Below the pieces are notes generated by a model, which was not told the DNA's origin, ran no database searches, and saw only the letters and a program-made list of their open reading frames with translations. The translations under genes and the position numbers were made by a program. Shown one piece after another: positions 16,824 to 25,332 of a DNA stretch of 35,064 nucleotides; position 1 is the first letter of the stretch, and every line of letters begins with the position of its first letter. The stretch covers positions 1 to 35,064 of the forward strand of contig CALKGG010000023.1 in assembly GCA_938084885.1 (NCBI GenBank). Reading direction: 5' to 3'. Source of the stretch: an uncultured Acidimicrobiales bacterium (lineage in GTDB: Bacteria; Actinomycetota; Acidimicrobiia; Acidimicrobiales; SHLQ01).

Positions 16824-19034
16824 ATGAAATCGAAGGTCGCTCGGATCGTTCGGAGCTTGCCCGCGCCCGTACGAGCCGCTCTGCTACTGGTGCTCCTTGC
16901 CGTCTCGTTGGTGTCAGCAATCCACGCGGTCTCTGCTGTCGTTACCGAGAATCCTCGCAACGATCTTCCCATAGCGTTAGACGGTCAGGTGTGGGCCATT
17001 GAACAGGTCGGCAACACAGTCGTTGTCGGCGGTAACTTCACCCAAGTGCAGACCAGTCGAAACGGGCCGGTCGTCGATCAGGCGGCGCTATACGCCTACG
17101 ACATCGACACTGGTGAGTTCGATCCAAATTTCCGTCCGACGCTCATTCGCAACAACGCACTTGCCGAGGTACGCGACCTGCAGATCTCCGCTGATGGAAC
17201 AGGCGTGTACGTCGGTGGACGCTTCACCGCCGTCGACGACGGAACCGACGGCCGCGTCCGCGTGAGAAACCGCCTGGCGCTCTTCAACGTGGATAGCGGT
17301 CGCCTCGACCGCAACTTTGCCCAGGGCGGTGTCGATGCCGCCGTTCTCAGCTTGGACCTCGATCGCTGGGGCCGTCTCTACGTCGGCGGGACGTTTGAGA
17401 CCGTCTTCGATCTCGCGCCGGGCCGGCCACCGATTGAGCAGACCGTACGCGGGCTCGCACGTTTCAACGCAACGACAGGCCAATTCGATACGGACTTCCG
17501 CTACGAGTCCCACGACGATATTGGACGCATCAACCGCGACCTTACCCGAACGAGGGGAGTTGCACGGGTGGTTCTGCATCCAGCAGGTCGAATCTTGTTC
17601 GTGGCACATCGTGGCGCCGAAATTCGCGACACCATCACCGGTGAAACATTTGACTCACCCGGTATTGCACGAATCGACATTGGGGCGGCGACTCATCGCG
17701 GGCGAGAGTTCAAAGCGCTACACCCCGATGCGGACGACCCAATCCAAGACTTCTACCACGGCGGACAATGCCGGGGCGTCGGCGTCGGAATCCGAGATAT
17801 GGCAGTTGGCGGCAACTTCCTCGTCCTTGTTCACCAGGGGGGCGATTCCGGAGCACAGTGCGATACAACAGTTCGCTTCTCCACAGATGTCGGAGAGAAG
17901 CGGCCCGACTGGGTTTCACGAGCATTCGATTCGATCTTGTCTGTCGAGATCGATGGCCCGCACGTCTACATCGGTGGCCACTTTCGCTATCTCGTAAACA
18001 ACACCGCACCCTCTCCGTACCCTGGGCGATCGCTCGCAAACGGAGAGGGCGGGTCTCAGGTTTACATCGCCGATCCCGAAAGAGACGATGCGTTTCGGGT
18101 CGATTTGGTCGAGCCTGGGTTTGTCTACCGCGCCTTACAGCTGGGCGTTCTCAGTGCGACCACAGGCTTTGGCGATCCGTCCTTCAACCCGGGTTCGAAC
18201 GCTGCACTCGGCGTGTTGGAACTCACTGCGGTAGATAGAGGCATCTTGCTCGGTCAAGACAACGACCGGGTGAATGGAATTCTCACCGGGCGTTCGGCCT
18301 TTCTCGACAACGAACCAGACTTGGCCGATCCGAGCTGTCGCGTGTCCCTCACCGCTGCGGGAACTCCGATCGTTGCGTGGAGCAACATTGGCGATGTACG
18401 CAACTGGAATATCGCTGCCAACGGAGATTTCGTGGCAACTCAACCAGGGACTGCAACTCGATTCGTGCACACCGACGCAGGTTCAGGCGAACAGTTGACC
18501 TACCAATTGCGCTACAACCGTTTCGGGAACGCGTTGGTCCAAGAATGCGGTTCAATCACGACACCGCAACCAACGTTGCAATGCACAGCGTCACTCAGGG
18601 CAGCCGACGGCCAGGTGACCCTGAGATGGAACGACGAGGGTTGGAGCCGAGTCGCCGTTCGAGCAAACGGCAGATTCGTCGAGTCGGTCGACGCCGGAAC
18701 GACCGCCTTTGTTGACACGGCCACTATTGGAACAACCACATACTCGATTCGAGCGTTCAGTGGTGGCCAGCGTTTCCAAGCCACGTGTGGCGCTGTCGTT
18801 GTGGCTGCGCCAGCCGCTCCGGTGCTGACGTGTAGCGCGACAGTGAATGTCGCTGGCAACCTGCTTCTTCGTTGGAACGATGTTGGTGCGAGCTCGTATC
18901 AGATTCGTACGAACGGATCCTGGACGCAGACGCTCGACGCCGGAACAACCCAGTTCGTCACGGCGAACAACGGGAGCACAGTTGAGATTCGCTATCGCCT
19001 CGCCGGCGAACGCTTCGACAGTCGTTGTCGCTAG
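16824..19034 (+). CDS. secreted beta-propeller protein with three C-terminal Ig/FN3-like repeats
   Basis: A 736-residue exported protein. An N-terminal signal or anchor (about residues 13-36) is followed by a beta-propeller of the delta-60/DUF5122 kind: repeated V-V-V-G-G-N-F, V-Y-V-G-G-R-F, L-Y-V-G-G-T-F and V-Y-I-G-G-H-F blades, each with a F-D-x-N-F-type turn. From about residue 505 there are three diverged repeats of about 75 residues, each opening with a Cys (S-C-R-V-S-L, Q-C-T-A-S-L, T-C-S-A-T-V), carrying a Trp strand (L-R-W-N-D) and closing with another Cys, so each may hold one disulfide. GGAGA lies before the ATG. A cell-surface or adhesive role is a guess. The stop shares CTAG with the convergent SDR gene. 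Confidence 0.75.
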   Translation: MKSKVARIVRSLPAPVRAALLLVLLAVSLVSAIHAVSAVVTENPRNDLPIALDGQVWAIEQVGNTVVVGGNFTQVQTSRNGPVVDQAALYAYDIDTGEFDPNFRPTLIRNNALAEVRDLQISADGTGVYVGGRFTAVDDGTDGRVRVRNRLALFNVDSGRLDRNFAQGGVDAAVLSLDLDRWGRLYVGGTFETVFDLAPGRPPIEQTVRGLARFNATTGQFDTDFRYESHDDIGRINRDLTRTRGVARVVLHPAGRILFVAHRGAEIRDTITGETFDSPGIARIDIGAATHRGREFKALHPDADDPIQDFYHGGQCRGVGVGIRDMAVGGNFLVLVHQGGDSGAQCDTTVRFSTDVGEKRPDWVSRAFDSILSVEIDGPHVYIGGHFRYLVNNTAPSPYPGRSLANGEGGSQVYIADPERDDAFRVDLVEPGFVYRALQLGVLSATTGFGDPSFNPGSNAALGVLELTAVDRGILLGQDNDRVNGILTGRSAFLDNEPDLADPSCRVSLTAAGTPIVAWSNIGDVRNWNIAANGDFVATQPGTATRFVHTDAGSGEQLTYQLRYNRFGNALVQECGSITTPQPTLQCTASLRAADGQVTLRWNDEGWSRVAVRANGRFVESVDAGTTAFVDTATIGTTTYSIRAFSGGQRFQATCGAVVVAAPAAPVLTCSATVNVAGNLLLRWNDVGASSYQIRTNGSWTQTLDAGTTQFVTANNGSTVEIRYRLAGERFDSRCR

Positions 19035-19972
19035 ATCTCCCAAGAGATGCCGAGAAGATCTTCGCTCACCTTCCAGAGCTCATTGCCAACGACCGGGTCG
19101 GTGGCGAAATTGCCGGCGACATCAGAATCGCTGATCTTGCCGCGGGCATCACCAGGGCCAGTGGGTCCGTAGTAGCCCCCGCCCCGAGCCTCGGTGCCAG
19201 CAGCGGCTAAGACCAACGGCTGTGATCCGCGTTCAGCCGACTGAGCAAGCAACGAGTTCGTGACCTTATAGAGCGTCGTCCATAGGCCCGTCGGCCCCGT
19301 GCTTTGCAGGTTCGTTGCCGAGTACCCGGGGTGGCAAACAATTGCGCTGGCCGAACTACCCGCCGAATCGAGGCGCCGTTGGAGCTCGATTCCATACACC
19401 AGGTTTGCGAGTTTCGACTGTTGGTACGCCGCTGTTGGCGAGTAATTCTCCACCATCATGAGATCGTCGAAGTGAATCTTCGCGGGGGGCTTGTGCGCAA
19501 TGCTCGAAACCGGCACGATCCGCCCGCTTCGCTGTTCGACGAGATCGAAAAGCAGATGGTTCATCAGGAAGTGGCCAAGGTGGTTGGTGCCAAACTGCAT
19601 CTCGAAACCATCGGCAGTTTTCTGTTCGGGAGTCTGCATAATCCCGGCGTTGTTGATGATGGCGTCAAGCCCACTTGCGACATTGCGAACCGCGTCGCAA
19701 GCATCGCGAATCGACGACGTGTCGGCAAGATCGATCGTGATCAGCTCGACTCGACCCGATCCAGCTTCGCTCTCCAGTCGAGAAACGGCATCGCGTCCTC
19801 GACCCTCATTGCGCGAACCCACAAACACATCGGCGTTCTTTTGCCGCAGGTACTTCGCTGCTTCAAAACCAATCCCGGAGTTCGCGCCGGTAATGAAATA
19901 GGTCCCACCAGCAAGATCGGGGAGACGGTCAGGGGTCCAATCCGAGAACCCACTATCGAACATCTTTGGCAT
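19031..19972 (-). CDS. short-chain dehydrogenase/reductase, retinol dehydrogenase-like
   Basis: A 313-residue NAD(P)-dependent oxidoreductase. Seen: Rossmann loop T-G-A-N-S-G-I-G (about 29), D-L-A-D downstream of the second strand, N-N-A-G-I-M (about 108), catalytic S-S-I-A (about 155) and Y-Q-Q-S-K (about 181), then H-P-G-Y. The length and a long C-terminal extension resemble the retinol dehydrogenase/WWOX-type group. AGAGG stands 8 bp before the ATG at 19972; a GTG three codons earlier is possible. It is third in an apparent operon with a phytoene-desaturase-like protein and a DUF1295 protein, which suggests a shared redox step on a lipid or isoprenoid. The substrate is not known. Confidence 0.85.
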   Translation of the reverse strand: MPKMFDSGFSDWTPDRLPDLAGGTYFITGANSGIGFEAAKYLRQKNADVFVGSRNEGRGRDAVSRLESEAGSGRVELITIDLADTSSIRDACDAVRNVASGLDAIINNAGIMQTPEQKTADGFEMQFGTNHLGHFLMNHLLFDLVEQRSGRIVPVSSIAHKPPAKIHFDDLMMVENYSPTAAYQQSKLANLVYGIELQRRLDSAGSSASAIVCHPGYSATNLQSTGPTGLWTTLYKVTNSLLAQSAERGSQPLVLAAAGTEARGGGYYGPTGPGDARGKISDSDVAGNFATDPVVGNELWKVSEDLLGISWEI

Positions 19973-20002
19973 AACGCCCACCTCTTCTTTCGCGAACTCT
20001 AG

Positions 20003-20878
20003 CTAGCGACCCGGCGGTCGGAGCACAAGCACCGGCGTTACTTCCTTATACGCCTCATACTCTGGCTGCCCGCCCCATTTCTTGTCCGCTCGACGCTCAA
20101 GCATTGGTAGCCCACTCACCCGGGTAAGTAGCACTGCGACAAAGATCGGGGAGATGAGGGTCGCGAGCTGCCAGCCGCTCAGCGCCGGCAAGACCATGAT
20201 GGCCATTCCCGTCCACAGGGTGATCTCGCCGAAATAGTTGGGATGTCGAGACCAGCGCCACAATCCAACGTTGATGAACGCGCCCTCGTTCGCTGGATCG
20301 TTTTTGAATGCAGTCTTTTGCGAGTCGGAGACGGCTTCGATGGCAAAACCGACGACCCATACCGCCAGGCCAACAACACCAAGCACACCAAAGGTTGTCT
20401 TTGCGCCCGACGTGATCGCGGCCAGTGCAGCTCCAGCGGTGAGCGTCACCCACAAGCCTTGGAGCATCCACGCCATAAGAAAACGAATCCAGCTCTGCTT
20501 GATTGCGTCAAAGCGACGATCGCCATTGGACTTCTTGACCCGCCTGAATAGGAACGTCCCAAGGCGTCCTGCCCAGATGAAGATTAGCAGCGCAGCGACG
20601 ACCGTGCGTGTGTCGCGCACGTCGGCGGTCAGCAGCGCAACTGCGGTCACCGTGAGATACGTGATCGAACCAGTCAGATCGTAGTAGTGGTCGGTCCGTG
20701 CCAAATACGACGGGATGAATACGGCCACGTTGACGGCAAAGGCGATGATCGTCAGCAGGGTGAACGACTTGAGTGGACCAATGGACTCGCCTCCGTCGGC
20801 CCCGGCAAATGCGAAGATCAAACCGAGGATGGCGGCGATAGCGATACCTATGGCGGCGGTACGTTCGTCAGGTTTCAT
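20003..20878 (-). CDS. DUF1295 / steroid 5-alpha-reductase-like membrane protein
   Basis: A 291-residue polytopic membrane protein with about seven hydrophobic helices. The C-terminal signature S-R-H-P-N-Y-F-G-E-I-T-L-W-T-G (about 210-224) and the end block W-G-G-Q-P-E-Y-E-A-Y are those of the DUF1295 family, related to steroid 5-alpha reductases and isoprenylcysteine methyltransferases, which use NADPH or SAM at the membrane face. AAAGG stands 6 bp before the ATG. The gene begins 10 bp after the stop of the oxidoreductase gene and ends 30 bp before the SDR start, so the three look like one transcript. Confidence 0.82.
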   Translation of the reverse strand: MKPDERTAAIGIAIAAILGLIFAFAGADGGESIGPLKSFTLLTIIAFAVNVAVFIPSYLARTDHYYDLTGSITYLTVTAVALLTADVRDTRTVVAALLIFIWAGRLGTFLFRRVKKSNGDRRFDAIKQSWIRFLMAWMLQGLWVTLTAGAALAAITSGAKTTFGVLGVVGLAVWVVGFAIEAVSDSQKTAFKNDPANEGAFINVGLWRWSRHPNYFGEITLWTGMAIMVLPALSGWQLATLISPIFVAVLLTRVSGLPMLERRADKKWGGQPEYEAYKEVTPVLVLRPPGR

Positions 20879-20888
20879 CGAGGACCTT

Positions 20889-22349
20889 TCATGAGAACAC
20901 GGTCTGTAGGCAACGTTCGGCGGCACCCATGCCGGCCATCCCATGCACTGCTGCGCCCGGCGTGGTGCTTGCACTGCCGAGGAAGATTGTGTCGTCGGCA
21001 GTATCGAATGGGTTGGTCTGGGGCATTGGTCGGGCAAAGAGCTGGCTCCCCGTGTGGCTGCCACCGCTGATGTCGCCACCAACGAGATTCATATTCGCTT
21101 CTTCGAGCACATGGGTAGACGTGGTGTGGCGGGCTCGAATCACGTCACGGAATCCCGGTGCGAAGCGTTCGATCTGTAATTCGATCGCCTCGGTCTGATC
21201 GACCGTCGATCCGTTTGGAACGTGGCAGTAGGCCCAGGCGGTGTGCTTGCCGTCGGGGGCGCGGGTCGGGTCGAACAGTGTATGTTGCGCAAGCAACACG
21301 AACGGCCGATCACTATGTTTACCGGCAGCCACCTCTGCCTCGGCCTGGGTAATGTCGTCGGCGGTTCCGCCGAGGTGGACGGTTCCGGCCTGGGCCACGT
21401 CGGCATGTGCCCACGGGATTGGTTCGTCGAGGGCATAGTCGATCTTGAACGCGCCAGGCCCATATCTCCAGTTGGTGAGCTTGGTGCGATACGACGCCGG
21501 AAAACGATTGCCCACGATCGATTCGAGCTGGGTTGGGCCCAGTGAAAAAATGGTGGCGCTCGACGGCGGGAGGTCGCCCAGTGTCGTGACCGGGTGGCCG
21601 GTGCGGATTTCGCCGCCAAGGCTTCGGAGAACGCCGGCCATTGCGTCGACTAACGATTGCGCTCCGCCCCGCGGAAATCCCCAACCGGCCGAGTGCACGA
21701 GCGAGCCGAGGAGCACGCCGAAGGTCGAGGTGAACGGGGCGGTCAATGGCAGGATCGAATGTGCAGCGTGGCCTATGAATAGGGCTCGGGCCGGATCGTC
21801 TTTCCATACCCTCCGGGCCGTCGTCGTTGCCGGAAGGGCGCTGGTTGCGCCGAATCGGGCGCTTGAGATGGGATGCTTTGGCACGCGCAGTAGTGGGCGC
21901 AGGGCAAGGTCGGTCAGTGCGTCTAGATTCTCGATCCACGGCGTGTAGTAGCGACGGTATCGCACTCCATCGGTGCCGAGTCCATCAACGGTCCGCTCGA
22001 GGTCTTTCCATGCAATCGCCGCACGGCCAGCATCGAGTGGATGGGCTGCACCCGCTGGTGGGTCGATCCAGCCGAGACCGTGTTCGACGAGTGCATCGGC
22101 AATGCCGGCAAAGAACGGCGAGGCCTTGACCATTGGGTGAATTGCCGAACCGAGGTCGTGAACAAAGCCTGGTTCGGTGAGCTCGGCCGACCGAGCTGCA
22201 CCACCGATCGTGTCGTTCGCTTCGAGGACGACCACCGACTTGCCAGCCTTCGCGACCGTGATAGCGGCGGCCAGTCCGTTCGGGCCAGATCCAACCACGA
22301 CGACGTCGACCGAATCGGCTCCATTCCTCGACGCCACGCTCGTTGCCAT
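20889..22349 (-). CDS. phytoene-desaturase-like FAD-dependent oxidoreductase
   Basis: A 486-residue flavoprotein of the CrtI/amine-oxidase superfamily. The dinucleotide-binding motif V-V-G-S-G-P-N-G-L-A-A-A (about 18-29) is followed by V-V-L-E-A-N-D-T-I-G-G-A-A-R-S, and the C-terminus has the usual F-L-G-S-A-S-T-T-P-G-A-A-V-H-G-M-x-G. In between, W-G-F-P-R-G-G and L-V-D-A-M match the family. Members desaturate, isomerise or saturate isoprenoids or oxidise amines; no carotenoid genes are present here, so the substrate remains open. TAGGCT lies 6 bp upstream of the ATG. It is first gene of the operon with DUF1295 and SDR. Confidence 0.85.
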   Translation of the reverse strand: MATSVASRNGADSVDVVVVGSGPNGLAAAITVAKAGKSVVVLEANDTIGGAARSAELTEPGFVHDLGSAIHPMVKASPFFAGIADALVEHGLGWIDPPAGAAHPLDAGRAAIAWKDLERTVDGLGTDGVRYRRYYTPWIENLDALTDLALRPLLRVPKHPISSARFGATSALPATTTARRVWKDDPARALFIGHAAHSILPLTAPFTSTFGVLLGSLVHSAGWGFPRGGAQSLVDAMAGVLRSLGGEIRTGHPVTTLGDLPPSSATIFSLGPTQLESIVGNRFPASYRTKLTNWRYGPGAFKIDYALDEPIPWAHADVAQAGTVHLGGTADDITQAEAEVAAGKHSDRPFVLLAQHTLFDPTRAPDGKHTAWAYCHVPNGSTVDQTEAIELQIERFAPGFRDVIRARHTTSTHVLEEANMNLVGGDISGGSHTGSQLFARPMPQTNPFDTADDTIFLGSASTTPGAAVHGMAGMGAAERCLQTVFS

Positions 22350-22355
22350 AGGAAA

Positions 22356-22361
22356 AGCCTA
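22356..22361 (-). promoter_or_regulatory. -10 hexamer for the CrtI-like operon
   Basis: TAGGCT on the minus strand with 6 bp (TTTCCT) to the ATG at 22349. Confidence 0.5.
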
Positions 22362-22409
22362 GGTGCAGCCAGCGCCCACTGCGTGACCTGGTCGTGGAAT
22401 GCTGTTCGA

Positions 22410-23333
22410 GTGTCGATTCTTCTGAACCCGTGGGCTGAACCCAACAAATGGTTGAAGGCCTTGTCCGCCCTGCTCCCCGACGAGCAGATCGTTGTTTGGC
22501 CTAATAACCCCAACCCGTCCGATGTCGAGATGCTCATTGCCTGGCGGATGAAGCGGACCGATCTGGCATCGTTGCCGAACCTGCACACCATCTTCTCGAT
22601 GGGCGCAGGCGCCGACCAATGGCTGCGAGAAGGTTCTCCGGAGGTGCAACTCGTGCGTCTTAGCGATCCGGCAATGTCCGATGAGATGGCAGCGTATGCG
22701 CTGCATTGGGTCACCCATTTCCAGCGCGGCTTCGACGTGCGCTTCGACCCAAACGGGGACGAACCGTGGGGAATCAACACGGCGCCAGTCGCAAGTGACT
22801 ACCGGGTTGGGCTACTCGGCTTTGGCCAGATCGGCCAACGAATCGGCACTGCCTTCCACGAGCTCGGCTACCAGATGCGGGCGTGGACCCGTTCTGGGGT
22901 TGACCAACGCTGGGTGCGGTCGTACCAGGGGTTGGATGAGCTCGATTCGTTTCTTGGAGATTGTGACGCCGTGATCAATGTCTTGCCGAACACTCCGTCA
23001 ACGCAGGGTCTGCTCACGAGCGAGCGTTTCGACCAGTTCGTTTCCGGTTCGACCTTCATCAACATTGGACGGGGGACCATTGTTGCTGATGAGGCCGAGC
23101 TTGTTGCTGCGGTCGATGATGGTCCGCTCGGTGCGATTGTTCTCGATGTGACTAACCCCGAACCGCCCGGACCTGACAGCCCGCTTTTTGGCCACGCGAA
23201 GATTCATGTGACACCGCACATTGCGGGGATGACGCAGATGGCCAGTGCAGCGAAACTGATCGCCGCAAACATCGACCGTATTCGTCGAGGCGAGGCGCCG
23301 TTTCCTATCGTCGACCGGGTCGCTGGTTACTAG
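22410..23333 (+). CDS. D-isomer-specific 2-hydroxyacid dehydrogenase (GhrA-like)
   Basis: A 307-residue NAD(P)H-dependent reductase of the glyoxylate/hydroxypyruvate type. The Rossmann motif G-L-L-G-F-G-Q-I-G-Q-R-I-G (about 132-144), L-P-N-T-P-S-T-Q-G-L, N-I-G-R-G (catalytic Arg), D-V-T-N-P-E-P-P (catalytic Glu) and H-V-T-P-H-I-A-G (catalytic His, about 274) are all present. The N-terminal substrate domain has M-G-A-G-A-D-Q-W as in GhrA. The start is taken as the GTG at 22410; an in-frame upstream extension would run across the divergent oxidoreductase gene and lacks family similarity. A reductase of glyoxylate or hydroxypyruvate is likely. Confidence 0.85.
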   Translation: MSILLNPWAEPNKWLKALSALLPDEQIVVWPNNPNPSDVEMLIAWRMKRTDLASLPNLHTIFSMGAGADQWLREGSPEVQLVRLSDPAMSDEMAAYALHWVTHFQRGFDVRFDPNGDEPWGINTAPVASDYRVGLLGFGQIGQRIGTAFHELGYQMRAWTRSGVDQRWVRSYQGLDELDSFLGDCDAVINVLPNTPSTQGLLTSERFDQFVSGSTFINIGRGTIVADEAELVAAVDDGPLGAIVLDVTNPEPPGPDSPLFGHAKIHVTPHIAGMTQMASAAKLIAANIDRIRRGEAPFPIVDRVAGY

Positions 23334-23387
23334 GCGGCGAGTCGCTAGGTAGCGAATCGTTACGCAGTGGGGTCTGGCGAAAAAGGT

Positions 23388-23436
23388 CGACACCCTCGGG
23401 CGGCTCGGCCGAAGCCTTGCCACCACGAGGGTGTCG
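23388..23436. repeat. hairpin with 11-bp perfect stem
   Basis: CGACACCCTCG and CGAGGGTGTCG enclose 27 nt, in which GGCT and AGCC can pair again to give a branched or extended stem. No T-run follows on either strand. Confidence 0.6.
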
Positions 23437-23502
23437 GAAACAGTTTGAGGGTCCACCCCTATCGATCGTTTCGGGAGTACCGTCCCGGTCAATAAGTGCT
23501 TT

Positions 23503-23543
23503 CACTGCCCGTCATTCCCGGCAAGCCGGAGTGGCGGGCAGTG
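23503..23543. repeat. 41-nt near-perfect hairpin
   Basis: CACTGCCCG pairs with CGGGCAGTG and pairing continues inward (two wobbles, one bulged C) to CGGC-AA-GCCG, giving about 19 bp. The inner GTCATTCCCGGC resembles widespread intergenic palindromic units. A terminator role is possible although no clear T-run follows. Confidence 0.65.
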
Positions 23544-23883
23544 CCGTTTATCCCGTGCTGTTCAGTTTGACCTAACCAGCGTGGTCACGCTCTCGCTTCC
23601 TTGTGAGTTGTCCACTCCGAAGAGCGGGTCCGTCACGGTTCTGCGGGAGCGACACCAACCCCTCAACTCACTCCGGAGAGTGGGCCAGTGGGCGAGATGA
23701 ACTCTCTAACCTCTTCCAATCGGCGTACCCGCTGCTTTCGCTTTGGGCCGTTTCGCTTGGCGTGTCGTTACATTGCCCCGCGCGTCCGTGGCCGTCAACT
23801 CAAAACGCGAAATCCTCAGGGTTATCCCAAAGATTTATCGGTTTTCCTCAGAGGTGTGACATTTGTCAACAACTCTATCCACA

Positions 23884-23914
23884 GGCACATTTGGGGTCAG
23901 ACCCCAAATGTGCC
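23884..23914. repeat. 31-bp palindromic repeat, copy 3 (perfect)
   Basis: GGCACATTTGGGGTC-A-GACCCCAAATGTGCC: 15-bp perfect arms around one A. It lies 11 bp beyond the stop of the DUF1697 gene, as copy 1 lies just beyond another stop. Confidence 0.88.
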
Positions 23915-23925
23915 GGTAGCGCAGT

Positions 23926-24450
23926 TCACAAGCTTTGGAGCTTGGCAGCAGAGCGGAGATTGCGTCCGGTGAGCGTGGTGCCAGCCGCCTTCTCCAGTCG
24001 ATCCACAGTGAGCTTCGACCGGCTTTGGCCGTTGCCGTAGGCAACGTAGACCGCGGTTGGTGTTGCCGTGACCGAGTCGCCCGGATGGGTCGCTGGATCC
24101 AGTGCGTCAATTGCCGCGACATCGACCGTGCCGAGCGGAAAATAGATCATACTTGTCGCCGGATTCGTATCACTGGGGAACGGCGCTGCCGCGATGAGAG
24201 CGGCGATCTGATCCTGCGCCACAAGCACCGCCGTAACACGCACCCCAAAGTGTTCGACGAGAAGCGCTTCGACTCGTCCGAGAACAGAGTCGTCATCGAG
24301 ATCGGTGTCCACGCCAATGTTGCCGCTCTGGATGTAGGTCGCCACGCCTGCAAATCCGGCATCTGACAGCGCGGAGCGCAATTCGGCCATCGGGACAATG
24401 TTCTTGCCGCTCACATTGATTCCACGCAGAAGCACGATTGTTCTCGTCAC
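23926..24450 (-). CDS. DUF1697 family protein
   Basis: A 174-residue protein with the family start T-I-V-L-L-R-G-I-N-V-S-G-K-N and then M-A-E-L-R, Y-I-Q-S-G-N-I and V-A-Y-G-N-G, all usual in DUF1697. Its biochemical role is not established to my knowledge. The start is GTG at 24448-24450; AATACT lies 6 bp upstream, one base off the leaderless pattern. Nothing in the neighbourhood suggests a pathway. Confidence 0.85.
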   Translation of the reverse strand: MTRTIVLLRGINVSGKNIVPMAELRSALSDAGFAGVATYIQSGNIGVDTDLDDDSVLGRVEALLVEHFGVRVTAVLVAQDQIAALIAAAPFPSDTNPATSMIYFPLGTVDVAAIDALDPATHPGDSVTATPTAVYVAYGNGQSRSKLTVDRLEKAAGTTLTGRNLRSAAKLQSL

Positions 24451-24501
24451 ACGACGAGTATTTCACTATTGGACAACGCCGTGCGCGTCGGGTTTGGCTG
24501 T

Positions 24502-25266
24502 TCAGCCGTCCATCGTCATCCGCTCGCTCACCATGTCGATGAGCTCGAGAGCAATTCCAGGCCGAGCGTCAGGCGAAAATCGGTACGACGGCCCGTACAA
24601 ACTAATGATCACGACCACGTTGGACTCGAGCTCCACGGGCATCGCCAGTCCGTTGATTCCCACGTCGAGTTCCTGATCGGTCCATGCGAATCCGTCTCGC
24701 AGTATTCTGCGGATTCGCTTGCGAAGGGGGGCGGCCGTTGTCATCGAGAACTCCGTCGCGTTCTGGAGAGGCTGATCAAGGTACGCATCGAGCTGGTCGG
24801 TGGGCCATTGAGCCATCGCCACCAGGCCAGGAGCGACGAGATGAAACGGGTGGCGTTCACCGGAAACATCGCCGACCGACACCGGGTTCTCGCTTGCCAC
24901 ATTGGATACATACAGCAGAGCGTCGCCGTCATCGATCGCCGCAGCAGCGTTCTCGCCGAAACGGTTCACCAGATCGACGAGTAGCGGATGCAAGCGATCT
25001 CGAAGAAGCGGGGTGGTGGCCTTGTCGACCTGAAGTGTTGCCAGCGCACCTCCGATCACAACCTCTCCATCTGGAGTGCGGTCGACCATGCGGAGCCGCT
25101 CGAGTGTCGCAACGAGACGAGATGCGGTCGAACGGGGGAGGCCGGTGCGGCGACCAAGTTCGCGAACGCCAAGCGGGGCGCCTGCGGCGACGACGGTTTG
25201 AAGCACTCGAAAAGCGCGGTCGACCGGCCCCTCAGCCGTGCTTGACGTTGGATTGGTAGGTGCCAT
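24502..25266 (-). CDS. IclR-family transcriptional regulator of the carnitine operon
   Basis: A 254-residue regulator. An N-terminal winged helix-turn-helix (about residues 15-75: A-F-R-V-L-Q-T-V...L-G-V-R-E-L-G-R-R-T-G-L-P-R-S-T-A-S-R-L-V-A-T-L) precedes an IclR effector-binding domain with D-L-V-N-R-F-G-E and a Gly/Leu-rich ligand pocket ending G-I-A-L-E-L-I-D-M. It is divergent from the gamma-butyrobetaine/carnitine genes, with 66 bp between the start codons; two tandem palindromes lie there and one covers its own TAGGAT hexamer. Control of the operon and of itself by a pathway intermediate is a fair inference, not shown. Confidence 0.85.
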   Translation of the reverse strand: MAPTNPTSSTAEGPVDRAFRVLQTVVAAGAPLGVRELGRRTGLPRSTASRLVATLERLRMVDRTPDGEVVIGGALATLQVDKATTPLLRDRLHPLLVDLVNRFGENAAAAIDDGDALLYVSNVASENPVSVGDVSGERHPFHLVAPGLVAMAQWPTDQLDAYLDQPLQNATEFSMTTAAPLRKRIRRILRDGFAWTDQELDVGINGLAMPVELESNVVVIISLYGPSYRFSPDARPGIALELIDMVSERMTMDG

Positions 25267-25275
25267 AAGATTTGA

Positions 25276-25307
25276 TCCTACTCAATAGGACGTCCCGGTC
25301 AACGGGA
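25276..25307. promoter_or_regulatory. tandem 15-bp palindromes, probable IclR-type operators
   Basis: TCCTA-CTCAA-TAGGA (25276-25290) and TCCCG-GTCAA-CGGGA (25293-25307) are both perfect 5-5-5 inverted repeats starting 17 bp apart. The central TCAA and outer TCC/GGA are shared; the two pairs that differ (T-A to C-G, A-T to G-C) change together. The first covers the IclR -10 hexamer and the second lies 26 bp before the dioxygenase ATG. Confidence 0.6.
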
Positions 25308-25332
25308 CACTGGTGATCTGGGGGGATTGTCA

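Larger units (their letters stand above)
23334..23925. other. 592-bp non-coding stretch with several palindromes
   Basis: No reading frame here looks coding. It holds an 11-bp inverted repeat (23388-23436), a 41-nt hairpin (23503-23543), a long-range inverted pair GTGAGTTG/CAACTCAC (23603-23610 and 23664-23671), a CGTCCCGGTCAA 12-mer also found in the carnitine control region, and copy 3 of the 31-bp palindrome. I tested it for tRNA, tmRNA and RNase P landmarks and found none. It could hide a small RNA or be worn-down mobile DNA. Confidence 0.5.

Noticed and set aside
23305..23505. Minus-strand 66-codon frame over the 11-bp hairpin
   Set aside because: It overlaps the end of the dehydrogenase gene and its translation looks like read-through of a palindrome.
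23609..23883. Replication origin from DnaA-box-like words
   Set aside because: Only two or three imperfect boxes, no AT-rich unwinding region and no dnaA/dnaN nearby.
23334..23925. tRNA-Sec, tmRNA, RNase P or SRP RNA
   Set aside because: I looked for a TCA anticodon loop, T-loop, the SRP GGAAG core and RNase P landmarks and found none in a consistent order.
23603..24040. Plus-strand frame of 145 codons in the non-coding region
   Set aside because: It runs antisense through DUF1697, has no start signal and its protein is Ser/Pro/Arg-rich without family features.
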